From: Chitinophaga sp. MM2321
GTDB lineage: Bacteria; Bacteroidota; Bacteroidia; Chitinophagales; Chitinophagaceae
Length of the DNA stretch: 64,000 nucleotides
Reading direction: 5' to 3'
Assembly (NCBI RefSeq): GCF_964033635.1
Contig: NZ_OZ035533.1
Span: forward strand, 2,480,001-2,544,000
The notes below the pieces were generated by a model. That model did no database searches. It saw nothing but the letters and a program-made list of their open reading frames with translations, and was not told the origin of the DNA. A program made the position numbers and the translations under genes. Below, one piece after another: positions 44,799 to 53,090 of the stretch (position 1 is the first letter of the stretch; the number at the start of each line of letters is the position of its first letter).

Positions 44799-45809
44799 AT
44801 GAAGATAAAACAGATTCTGCTCGCCTCCCGTCCGAAAGGATTGCCTACCCTGGATAACTTCAAGACAACAACGGCAACGTTACCCGCACTGAATACTGGA
44901 GAAGTACTGGTTAAACCAATTTATTTGTCTGTAGACCCTTATATGCGGGGGCGTATGAACGATGCCAAATCCTACATTCCCCCTTTCCAGGTGAATGAAC
45001 CGATAGAAAGTGGTGGCGTGGGGGAAGTAGTGGAAAGTAAAGCCGATCAGTTCAAGCCCGGCGACCTTGTGATGAGTACCAATACCCGGCCTTTTCTCCC
45101 CTGGGCTACTGCCAGCATCTTTCCCGCGGGGAGTCTCCGCAAGGTAGACAGCAGCGTACCTCCCAGCTATTACCTGGGCATTCTGGGCATGCCGGGGCTT
45201 ACCGCCTATTTCGGTTTGATGGATATCGGCAAGCCCAAGCCAGGTGAAACGGTGGTGATTTCAGGCGCTGCCGGCGCCGTTGGTATCGTAGTAGGACAGC
45301 TCGCAAAAATCGCAGGGTGCCGCGTAGTGGGGATTGCCGGTGGTGCCGAAAAAGTAAAGCTGCTGACAGATATTTTCGACTTCGATGCCGCCGTTGATTA
45401 CAAAGGCAACCGGAATATGTCTGGCGCCATAGCAGCCGCCTGCCCTAACGGGGTGGACATCTATTTTGATAATGTCGGGGGAGAAATATCCGACGCAGTG
45501 ATCCAGCAGATGAACTTCTTTGGCCGGGTGCCTTTATGCGGACAAATATCCCTTTACAATAGCACGGAGGTGCCTATAGGTCCGCGTGTACAGCCGAAAA
45601 TGGTTACATACAGCCTTTTAATGCAGGGCTTTATTGTAGGTAACTATGCCAGCCGTTTTCCCGAAGGCATTAAATACCTGGTGGAACTGGTTAAATCCGG
45701 TAAATTGAAATACAATGAGACCATAGAAGAAGGTTTCGATCAACTCCCCGATGCCTTACTGGGATTATTTTCCGGTAGAAACAGTGGTAAGATGATTGTG
45801 AAAGTGTAA
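44799..45809 (+). CDS. NADPH-dependent MDR oxidoreductase, CurA/YncB type
   Basis: The 336-residue MDR enzyme belongs to the double-bond reductase (CurA, leukotriene B4 dehydrogenase-like) group. Its marks are LLASRPKGLPTLDNF, YLSVDPYMRGRMNDAKSY, ISGAAGAVGIVVGQLAKI and VDIYFDNVGGEI. It reduces enones or similar activated double bonds with NADPH. FdhD follows after 8 bases, so the three genes MDR, fdhD and ydeP-like may share an mRNA. Confidence 0.92.
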   Translation: MKIKQILLASRPKGLPTLDNFKTTTATLPALNTGEVLVKPIYLSVDPYMRGRMNDAKSYIPPFQVNEPIESGGVGEVVESKADQFKPGDLVMSTNTRPFLPWATASIFPAGSLRKVDSSVPPSYYLGILGMPGLTAYFGLMDIGKPKPGETVVISGAAGAVGIVVGQLAKIAGCRVVGIAGGAEKVKLLTDIFDFDAAVDYKGNRNMSGAIAAACPNGVDIYFDNVGGEISDAVIQQMNFFGRVPLCGQISLYNSTEVPIGPRVQPKMVTYSLLMQGFIVGNYASRFPEGIKYLVELVKSGKLKYNETIEEGFDQLPDALLGLFSGRNSGKMIVKV

Positions 45810-45817
45810 TTTTAGGT

Positions 45818-46645
45818 ATGACAAACGCTGTGGTACATGCCCATATAAAAAAAGTGGAAACAACCGGCATCATAGATACACATGATGTGCTGGCTGCGGA
45901 AGAACCATTGGAAATAAGATTGATACATGGTCCGTCGCACAACCGCCGGCAACAGAATATTTCAGTGACCATGCGTACGCCCGGTCAGGATGAAGAACTG
46001 GCCGCCGGCTTTTTATTTACCGAAGGTATTATCGGGCAATACGATGCCATTGCAAATATCACCTTATCCTCCACCCCGGATGGCAGTATTGCTACCGTGG
46101 CGTTAAAAGAAAACATTCTTCCTGAGTTGGGTAATACCAGCCGGAATTTCCAATCTACCGCTTCATGTGGTGTTTGCGGCAAAACAGAGCTTTCAGGTAT
46201 TCATACAGGCGTTAACGTTAGCAGCTCCCATCCTGTTTCTTTTCCTGCCAGCCTGTTATACCAGCTGCCCGGAATACTCCGTGGCGAGCAACCGGTATTT
46301 GACACTACCGGCGGTTTACATGCCGCTGCCCTCTTTGATCTTACAGGTAAGCTGTTAATTTTACGGGAAGATATTGGTCGCCATAATGCAGTGGATAAAC
46401 TGATCGGTGCAGCGATGGCACAACAAATGATGCCATTACAATCCACCCTCCTTTTGTTAAGTGGTCGTGCAGGGTTTGAGTTGATACAGAAAGCAGCTAT
46501 GGCTGGCATTCCAATAATAGCAGCCGTAGGCGCTCCTTCCAGCATGGCGGTAAAAACAGCGGCAGCATGGAATATTACATTGGTAGGCTTCTTACGTGAG
46601 CAACGTTTTAATATTTATACAGCAGCAGAAAGAATTACTTTGTAA
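45818..46645 (+). CDS. fdhD: Formate dehydrogenase accessory sulfurtransferase
   Basis: The 275-residue FdhD moves sulfur from a cysteine desulfurase to the molybdenum-bis-MGD cofactor before it is inserted into the target enzyme. The active cysteine pair is C117-GV-C120 in TASCGVCGKTEL. GFLFTEGIIGQYD, REDIGRHNAVDKLIG and SGRAGFELIQKAAMAGIP are strongly conserved. Its presumed client is the molybdoenzyme gene that starts 25 bp downstream, an arrangement seen in other genomes. Confidence 0.95.
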   Translation: MTNAVVHAHIKKVETTGIIDTHDVLAAEEPLEIRLIHGPSHNRRQQNISVTMRTPGQDEELAAGFLFTEGIIGQYDAIANITLSSTPDGSIATVALKENILPELGNTSRNFQSTASCGVCGKTELSGIHTGVNVSSSHPVSFPASLLYQLPGILRGEQPVFDTTGGLHAAALFDLTGKLLILREDIGRHNAVDKLIGAAMAQQMMPLQSTLLLLSGRAGFELIQKAAMAGIPIIAAVGAPSSMAVKTAAAWNITLVGFLREQRFNIYTAAERITL

Positions 46646-46670
46646 TTCATTTGATTATTTGATTATTTAA

Positions 46671-48977
46671 ATGGGGAATAATATGGATGGTGCAGAAAAT
46701 CCAGTGAGATTTACTGGGCTTAAACTCAGCAAACCCAAGACAGTAGCGGCTGGGTTTCCGGCAGTTGTGTCCAGTATGCGGCATATCCTGCAGGAAATGA
46801 ATGCCTTCCGCGGCATGCAGGCTTTGCTAAAACTTAATCAGAAAGATGGATTTGACTGTCCGGGTTGTGCCTGGCCTGATCCGGATGATGAGCGTTCATC
46901 TATTGCGGAATATTGTGAGAACGGCGCAAAAGCCGTTGCAGAAGAGGCCACCACCAAAAAACTGACACCAGATTTTTTTGCACAACATAGCATTGCGGAA
47001 CTGGCATTACTCACCGATTATGAAATAGGCAAAAAAGGACGGGTAGCACAACCCATGTTCCTGGCTGCTGGCGCCACGCACTATACCCCAGTGTCCTGGG
47101 AAGCCGCTTATGAAAAAATTGCCGGTCATCTCCGTAAATTAAAATCGCCCAATGAAGCAGTATTTTATACTTCCGGCAGAACCAGTAATGAAGCTGCTTT
47201 TTTATACCAGCTCCTGGTGCGGGAATATGGTACCAACAACCTGCCGGATTGCTCCAATATGTGTCACGAATCCAGTGGTGTAGCCCTTGGTGAAGCATTG
47301 GGGATCGGCAAAGGCTCTGTTACCCTGGAAGATATGTATGAAGCAGAAGTCATCATTATCCTCGGACAAAATCCCGGTACCAATCATCCCCGGATGCTTA
47401 GTGCTTTGCAGAGAGCCAAGGCCAACGGCGCTACTATCATCGCTGTAAACCCGCTACCGGAAACGGGGCTGCTTAATTTCCTGAACCCGCAAACGGTGAA
47501 AGGCGTACTTAATATACAAACAAAGCTCACCGATATTTTTCTACAGGTAAAGATCAATGGCGACATGGCATTGCTGAAAGCCATTGCCCTGTTGCTTTTA
47601 CAGGAAGAAGAAAAAAATCCCGGAACAGTATTCGATCAGGATTTCATCGCCACCCATACCCTGGACTATGCTGCTTACATCCAACATCTCCGGCAGCATC
47701 AGCTCCCTCAACTGGCCGCTGATGCCGGTGTGCCGCTGGAAATGATCCAGGAGGCAGCCAATGCCCTCCTCCATAAAAAGAAGATCATTGCCTGCTGGGC
47801 TATGGGACTTACACAACATAAAAATGCCGTGGATACCATCCGCGAAGTGGTGAACCTCCTGCTGCTGAAAGGCAGTATCGGTAAGCCCGGCGCCGGTACC
47901 TGTCCTGTTCGTGGACACAGTAATGTGCAAGGTGACAGAACGATGGGGATCTATGAACAACCGTCGGCATCGTTGTTAAATAAACTACAGGAAGTATACG
48001 GTTTTACTCCACCACAGGAACATGGTTATGATGTGGTGAAGGCGATCCTTGCTATGTACCGTGGCGATGCCAAAGTGTTTATGGCAATGGGCGGCAACTT
48101 CCTCTCCGCTACGCCGGATACGGAATACACCGCGCAGGCGCTGCGCAACTGCGACCTTACCGTACACGTATCTACGAAATTAAACAGGAGCCATATTGTA
48201 CACGGAAAGGAAGCACTGATCCTCCCCTGCTTTGGCCGCAGCGATAAAGATGTGCAACAGGGAGAAGTACAATTTGTAACCTGTGAAAACTCTATGGGGG
48301 TTGTTCAGATGTCAAAAGGCAACCTGCATCCGGTGTCCGATCAACTGAAGAGTGAACCCGTGATCATCTGTGAACTGGCCCTTGTGTTGCTCGGCAGTGG
48401 CTCCCGCACGCCATGGGAACAATACGCGCAGCACTATGATCATATCCGCAACGATATTGAAAAGGTGATACCCGGCTTTGACGCTTACAACAAACGTGTC
48501 CGTCATCCGGGTGGTTTCTATCTGCCCAACTGTACCCGCGAAGGACAGTTTGATACCAACAGCGGAAAAGCGCATTTCCATGTAGCGGATGTCCTCACAA
48601 CGCCATTGCAGCCAGATGAATACATGATGATGACGGTGCGCAGTCACGACCAGTTTAATACCACCATTTACGGATTGGATGACCGCTACAGGGGCGTATA
48701 TAATGAGCGCCGCGTGATCTTCATGCACCCCGGAGACATTACGGCTGCCGGCTTCCAGCCCGGTGACCTGGTAGACCTGTATAACTATTACGGACAAACG
48801 GAGCGCGTGGCACGTGGCTTTATTATCGTAGCTTTCCCCATACCGGAAAAATGTACCGCCACCTATTTTCCTGAAACCAATGTGCTGGTACCTGTAAATA
48901 GCGTGGCCGATAAAAGCAATACCCCTACATCAAAACTGGTGATCATCAAAATAAAATCATCCACCGTAAAAAAATAG
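46671..48977 (+). CDS. YdeP-type molybdopterin oxidoreductase (FdhF/YdeP family)
   Basis: The 768-residue enzyme of the formate-dehydrogenase-alpha-like YdeP group has an N-terminal FDCPGCAWPDPD (two cysteines, the family mark rather than a full FeS cluster motif). NLPDCSNMCHESSGVALGEA, GQNPGTNHPRML, GTCPVRGHSNVQGDRTMGIY and a molydopterin-dinucleotide-binding C-terminal domain (YMMMTVRSHDQFNTTIYGLD) follow. E. coli YdeP has a role in acid resistance, and the true substrate is unknown. No electron-transfer subunit is adjacent. It follows fdhD, which fits its need for a sulfurated cofactor. Confidence 0.92.
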   Translation: MGNNMDGAENPVRFTGLKLSKPKTVAAGFPAVVSSMRHILQEMNAFRGMQALLKLNQKDGFDCPGCAWPDPDDERSSIAEYCENGAKAVAEEATTKKLTPDFFAQHSIAELALLTDYEIGKKGRVAQPMFLAAGATHYTPVSWEAAYEKIAGHLRKLKSPNEAVFYTSGRTSNEAAFLYQLLVREYGTNNLPDCSNMCHESSGVALGEALGIGKGSVTLEDMYEAEVIIILGQNPGTNHPRMLSALQRAKANGATIIAVNPLPETGLLNFLNPQTVKGVLNIQTKLTDIFLQVKINGDMALLKAIALLLLQEEEKNPGTVFDQDFIATHTLDYAAYIQHLRQHQLPQLAADAGVPLEMIQEAANALLHKKKIIACWAMGLTQHKNAVDTIREVVNLLLLKGSIGKPGAGTCPVRGHSNVQGDRTMGIYEQPSASLLNKLQEVYGFTPPQEHGYDVVKAILAMYRGDAKVFMAMGGNFLSATPDTEYTAQALRNCDLTVHVSTKLNRSHIVHGKEALILPCFGRSDKDVQQGEVQFVTCENSMGVVQMSKGNLHPVSDQLKSEPVIICELALVLLGSGSRTPWEQYAQHYDHIRNDIEKVIPGFDAYNKRVRHPGGFYLPNCTREGQFDTNSGKAHFHVADVLTTPLQPDEYMMMTVRSHDQFNTTIYGLDDRYRGVYNERRVIFMHPGDITAAGFQPGDLVDLYNYYGQTERVARGFIIVAFPIPEKCTATYFPETNVLVPVNSVADKSNTPTSKLVIIKIKSSTVKK

Positions 48978-48980
48978 TGC

Positions 48981-49529
48981 ATGGAGCCAATCATATGGCA
49001 GGCCCTGAAGTGGCCGGCGACCGAATATTTCACGTTACAGGATAAAGATCATCACAAACTGGCAACTGGTAATATCAACGGCTACCTGCGCGAACAGCCC
49101 TTTTGCATCCGCTATGAGATTGAGATCACACCCGAGTGGAAAGTATCCTCCTTTTTAATTCAGCTGGAAGGGCCGCAGCCCGCCGCATTGAAGCTCACTT
49201 CTGATCTGAACGGCCACTGGTTTGATAAGGAAGGCAACCATGTAGATGCCTTTGATGACTGTATAGACATCGACATCTCCCTCACTCCCTTCACCAACAC
49301 TTTACCCATACGCAGGTTACAATTTGAAACCGGAGAGCGAAAAGCACTGGATATGCTGTATATCCAGCTACCTGAATTTGAATTGCAGAAAGTACAACAA
49401 CACTATACGCTGTTGCCAAGCGGCTTGTATCTCTATGAAAATACAAGTACAGGCTTCCAGGCGGAACTACCGATGGATAAACATGGTATTATGAAAGACT
49501 ATCCGGAGATCTTTAGCAGGATATGCTAA
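48981..49529 (+). CDS. Putative glycolipid-binding protein (DUF1089 family)
   Basis: The 182-residue protein belongs to the DUF1089 glycolipid-binding-like family. Its residues fit IRYEIEITPEWKVSSFLIQL, DLNGHWFDKEGNHVDAFDDC, DIDISLTPFTNTLPIRRLQF and HYTLLPSGLYLYENTSTGF. The fold is beta-barrel-like, and the actual ligand is not proven. It starts 3 bases after the YdeP-type gene stop, so it is the last of a four-gene unit that begins at 44799. Why a presumed lipid-binding protein is here is not clear. Confidence 0.85.
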   Translation: MEPIIWQALKWPATEYFTLQDKDHHKLATGNINGYLREQPFCIRYEIEITPEWKVSSFLIQLEGPQPAALKLTSDLNGHWFDKEGNHVDAFDDCIDIDISLTPFTNTLPIRRLQFETGERKALDMLYIQLPEFELQKVQQHYTLLPSGLYLYENTSTGFQAELPMDKHGIMKDYPEIFSRIC

Positions 49530-49544
49530 ATTTAAAAACCCATA

Positions 49545-49608
49545 TACTATTTTCGATTTTTGAATTTTTTGATTTCGGGTAAAAAAATCAAAAAATTCGA
49601 AAATGGTA
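49545..49608. repeat. 64-bp imperfect inverted repeat, class A-like
   Basis: A perfect 14-bp inner stem GAATTTTTTGATTT (49562-49575) with 49585-49598, plus outer arms TAC-T/C-ATTTTCG (49545-49555 and 49598-49608). The arms differ by a 7-base insertion in the left one. The content is like the class A hairpins, and it again sits between two convergent genes. Confidence 0.7.
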
Positions 49609-49612
49609 CGTT

Positions 49613-51526
49613 TTATCTGAAGCTCAAAAAGCTAGGCGCTCTCAGTGCAGAAATATCAAACCTGAAATCCACGATGGTAGTAATTTCCAGCATCAACTTT
49701 TTCATGGGCGCCGGTGCATTGGGGTAATAGTAGCCGGAAACCTTGATCGTATTCAATGCAAGGTTTTCATTGCGTATCCTGAAACCACCGCCCAAACCGA
49801 GGTATAGCGGGTTTTGCAAAAGATCATCACTTTTGGCAGTGATCATAGAGGCTTGCAGGGAAGTAAAGAAATTGAATTTGAAACCCAGTACTTTCAAGGG
49901 GCTGTAATACACTGTTTCTGATCCCATATTTAACCGCTGATACCCATTGAGCTTTGTATCACGGAATCCCCAGATCCCATATTCCATGTTGATGTTTAGT
50001 GGTTTATAGAAAAAGCTGTTGGGATTATTGAGATAGTCGATATTTAAAAACTGGCGGAAGCGCGCCTTCTTAAAAGTAATGAGCCTGCTGTAGTATTCGA
50101 GGCGGGCATGCATAACGGCATCTTCTACTGCTCTCCGGAGCCAGAACGTACTAACGCCAACGGTTGTATTAAAAAGCCCCTGGTTCCGGGTAGTCCAGAA
50201 CTTCTGCACTTCCATGCCGGAGTACAATCTTCGCCGGTCTTTCCAGCTTTCCCAGCCGGTAGTGGCGCTGATATTGTATCCCAGCGGAATATCCTCTGTT
50301 CTGCCGAAGCCGAAAAAGTAATGCGCCTTGAAATAATCCAGCCGGTAGGCCTGTAATTCCAGCAGGTAATAGCGGTGGGCATTGTATACCGGGTCTTCTT
50401 TGAACCGGAGCTGTTCCGGCGTTCGCTGAAACGACAGGTTGTAGTGTCTGGCCAGTACCGCAAAATTGGGCTTGCGGCCAATGGTGCCATCATGTTTGTA
50501 GTTATTGATAAAGTTATAACCTATCCATCCGTCTACCACTAAATAGCGGTAGTCGCGGTAAAGGCTATCCTCTTCCTGCGGCTCCGCGCCGCGGATATTA
50601 ATAGACCAGCTGTTGGCGATGGAGAGGCCGCCTACGAGCTTGGCGGCATTTCTGTACAACGGACGGTTGAAGTTGATAAAGACGGTTCCTTCGTATACAT
50701 TGGTATCAAGGGGAGCGTAGTTGTTGAGCGTTGTGTATCCCATGCTCACGTCTACGAAAGAGCCCAGCAGATTGTATTTTGTATACCGTACTTCTGTATT
50801 CCAGGTAGGCGTATAATCTGTACGCCACTGAAAGCCCACCTGTAGGCCCTGTCCTGCTCCCAGCAGATCGTTATTGGATACCCGGGCTTTAATATCTGTG
50901 GCACTGAATTGCGAAAGATCGGCGCCATATTCAAACACATCTTTCGTCACCACTTCCACATCTATGGAATCGGAGGCCGGATCTGCATTCATCACGTATA
51001 AACGCGCATCCTGCAAGAAGGGACGGTTACGCAGGTAACGTTCATTATCCGCCATTTCAAAGGGGTCCAGGCGCTGGTTCTCCCGGAAAAACAGGGATTG
51101 CCGGATCACCCATTGCCTCGAATCGAAGTGCATCCGGTTAGCCAGATGAATGAGTTTCATGCTGGTGGTAAAAGTAGTATCGTTGATATTACTGGGTCCA
51201 AATACCTTTACTTTTCTATAGTAGATATTCCTGATCACTTTCCCCACAAAGGGAGTAAAATATGCCTCACTTTTAATGATTACGCTATCATTGTCATTGG
51301 TTGGCTCCTTTACATCCTGCCGGGTAATACGTTTTATAAAAGAATCCCGGTAGTCCCTGTTCCGCAAAGAATCCCGGTAATCGTTGACTCTTTTCATAAA
51401 CCGGCTACCTTTTTTGGGAATAGTATCCGCTACAGGATCATGCTGTTCCCCTGCTGTATGGGCAAACACACTAAGCGACCGGCAAATCAGCCAGCAAACA
51501 ACAGTTATAGTAGTTAATATTTTCAA
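49613..51526 (-). CDS. Outer-membrane POTRA/barrel protein (BamA/TamA-like)
   Basis: The 637-residue exported protein has a signal peptide (SLSVFAHTAG). The start is the TTG at 51526, which follows AGGAGAG and gives MKILTTITVVCWLICR; the frame extends to a TTG at 51538 with less signal-like sequence. A basic region follows, then POTRA-like residues around GKVIRNIYYRKVKVFG. Aromatic-alternating strands fill the second half, ending in the final strand VDFRFDISALRAPSFLSF with its aromatic last residue. The family is Omp85-like by layout, but sequence similarity to BamA is low. It may insert or export specific envelope proteins. It is a single gene. Confidence 0.72.
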   Translation of the reverse strand: MKILTTITVVCWLICRSLSVFAHTAGEQHDPVADTIPKKGSRFMKRVNDYRDSLRNRDYRDSFIKRITRQDVKEPTNDNDSVIIKSEAYFTPFVGKVIRNIYYRKVKVFGPSNINDTTFTTSMKLIHLANRMHFDSRQWVIRQSLFFRENQRLDPFEMADNERYLRNRPFLQDARLYVMNADPASDSIDVEVVTKDVFEYGADLSQFSATDIKARVSNNDLLGAGQGLQVGFQWRTDYTPTWNTEVRYTKYNLLGSFVDVSMGYTTLNNYAPLDTNVYEGTVFINFNRPLYRNAAKLVGGLSIANSWSINIRGAEPQEEDSLYRDYRYLVVDGWIGYNFINNYKHDGTIGRKPNFAVLARHYNLSFQRTPEQLRFKEDPVYNAHRYYLLELQAYRLDYFKAHYFFGFGRTEDIPLGYNISATTGWESWKDRRRLYSGMEVQKFWTTRNQGLFNTTVGVSTFWLRRAVEDAVMHARLEYYSRLITFKKARFRQFLNIDYLNNPNSFFYKPLNINMEYGIWGFRDTKLNGYQRLNMGSETVYYSPLKVLGFKFNFFTSLQASMITAKSDDLLQNPLYLGLGGGFRIRNENLALNTIKVSGYYYPNAPAPMKKLMLEITTIVDFRFDISALRAPSFLSFR

Positions 51527-51689
51527 ATCTCTCCTCAAGGTTATCCGCTGATAACAATTATATTGAAAAAAAACGGGATTGCCTCAATTCCGGTTATTGT
51601 GTATGGGTCAGGAATGATAATTGCGTTCCTTTTGGCGGGATTCTGAAAAAATTGTAACTTCTCTATCATTCATCTTAAAACCTCACACT

Positions 51690-51851
51690 ATGTTACGTTG
51701 GGCACTGATATTCTTTATAGTAGCCATTATTGCGGCGGTATTCGGTTTCGGTGGAATCGCGGCAGGTGCGGCGTCTATTGCAAAAATTCTGTTCTTTATC
51801 TTCCTGGTATTGTTTGCCATTTCCTTACTGGCAGGGATACTGAAAAAATAG
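51690..51851 (+). CDS. DUF1328 family small membrane protein
   Basis: The 53-residue protein has two hydrophobic segments: [20 protein letters not shown] and [20 protein letters not shown], with the [14 protein letters not shown] turn typical of DUF1328. I start it at the ATG at 51690; the longer frame from 51621 adds 23 residues not seen in the family. The function is unknown, though the family is induced by stress in several bacteria. Its stop codon begins the class B inverted repeat. Confidence 0.82.
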   Translation: MLRWALIFFIVAIIAAVFGFGGIAAGAASIAKILFFIFLVLFAISLLAGILKK

Positions 51852-51970
51852 ACCAGGATTAAACGGAGAATAAGGATTTACAGGATGGGTACTGGAGATG
51901 TGAGCGAAGATATTCGCATTATTCTCCTGCACCCATCCTGTAAATCCTTATTCTCCGTTTAATCCTGGTC
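51851..51970. repeat. 120-bp inverted repeat, class B
   Basis: The 40-bp arms 51851-51890 and 51931-51970 are perfect complements. The loop of 40 bases has its own stem GCGAA-gata-TTCGC with a GGAGA/TCTCC pair. The outer GACCAGGATTA and the GGATTTACAGGAT units repeat what is at 25272-25406. The right arm encodes the last three residues (DQD) and the stop of the opposing gene. Confidence 0.85.
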
Positions 51971-52732
51971 CTGGTTTTTGACGATGCTTGTTTCCCAACC
52001 ATCGTACTCCGCATTTAATTGCTGGGCGAGTTCCCATAGGCTCATGACTACACTGTCTATGAGGGACTCTGTGGCTTTGTCAGCCCGGGAGATACATAAT
52101 TTATAGGGAAACTCCGGGTTGTCCGCTGCCACATCGTGGGCGATAGTGAAGCCGTTTTCTTTGATGTGTTCCCAATAAGTTGTTTTATCTTCTTCCGTAC
52201 GGAAATGTATCCAGTGTTCAATCGGGCGTTCTCTTTCCGGGAGATCGCCATGTTGACGAAGCATGCGTAATACCTTCCTGTTTTGTATCCGTTGAAATTC
52301 GTATACATCAGGAAAAAGGTAATCGAAATACAATTCCCAGTTATTATCTTCTTTCACACCGTAATCATACCGGTAATCCGGAAAATTGATCATGGCATCA
52401 GCAATGAATTTATCGTGCAGTAATGTAGTGCCTGTATAAAAATAAAAATCACGTACACCGTTTGAAAAAGTACGACCTACGAAATGCGCGTTCAGCCTTG
52501 ACTGTAGCTGTTCTACGAGGCTGTCCTCTATTTCGCCCATAGTGGCAAACTCATCGTTTTGCGGAAACCCGTCTTCCCGTGGATGATTCAGGTATACTGT
52601 GATATATATGGCATTCGGCTTTTCCTTTAATGGTGCGAATCGTCTCAGATCAAGGTCAAGGCCTATTACTGCTGGACTTTCTTCAATGTGACACGTGTAA
52701 ATATCCCAGTCCGGTCGGTAATCCTTATGCAT
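51959..52732 (-). CDS. DUF695 / RraB-like two-domain protein
   Basis: The 257-residue protein has an N-terminal DUF695 domain (about 1-150, DWDIYTCHIEESPAVIGLDL, FVGRTFSNGVRDFYFYTG). A C-terminal RraB-like domain (about 155-250, RKVLRMLRQHGDLPERERPI, then WIHFRTEEDKTTYW and ISRADKATESLIDSVVMSLW) follows. In E. coli RraB inhibits RNase E; whether this Bacteroidota form does so is not known. The ATG at 52732 is followed by the usual start. The last DQD residues lie in the repeat arm, so the C-terminus has probably changed with the repeat. Confidence 0.85.
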   Translation of the reverse strand: MHKDYRPDWDIYTCHIEESPAVIGLDLDLRRFAPLKEKPNAIYITVYLNHPREDGFPQNDEFATMGEIEDSLVEQLQSRLNAHFVGRTFSNGVRDFYFYTGTTLLHDKFIADAMINFPDYRYDYGVKEDNNWELYFDYLFPDVYEFQRIQNRKVLRMLRQHGDLPERERPIEHWIHFRTEEDKTTYWEHIKENGFTIAHDVAADNPEFPYKLCISRADKATESLIDSVVMSLWELAQQLNAEYDGWETSIVKNQDQD

Positions 52733-53090
52733 ATAAAAAAATTAAAATAACGCAACAGCTGGCTGTAAAGATACGTAGCTATACGTTATCATTGAAATCA
52801 TAAACTTATTATCCACGTTTTTTTATCCCCAAAATTTAACGTATGATTTTCTTGTCAACACTGCAAGGCGAGCCGTTACACAACGTGATTAACACTAATT
52901 AACAGTTGGGGTATTAAAACAACAGTCTTTTCTAAAACAGCCATCAGCAACAATCCTGTTCAATTCTGTAGATGAAACATGGTACTATCAAGGGTTACAT
53001 CACACCTTTCATCCCAAAAAACTGTTATTCCTCATGCATTAAAAGTAATTTTGCAGTGCTATAAATTGTTGGACGCTAGTAAATGAAATT
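52733..53090. other. 358-bp intergenic region upstream of the TonB-type barrel
   Basis: AT-rich, with a lone DnaA-box-like TTATCCACG (52809-52817) and no gene. The last 50 bases hold the -7 element TAATTTTG (53046-53053) for the barrel gene. No structured RNA was seen. Confidence 0.45.
53046..53053 (+). promoter_or_regulatory. -7 element of the TonB-type barrel gene
   Basis: TAATTTTG matches TAnnTTTG; the ATG is 38 bases downstream. The -33 region has only TTAT. Confidence 0.5.

Noticed and set aside
52809..52817. DnaA-box-like TTATCCACG
   Set aside because: A single site with no cluster, no dnaA/dnaN and no AT-rich unwinding array; not an origin.
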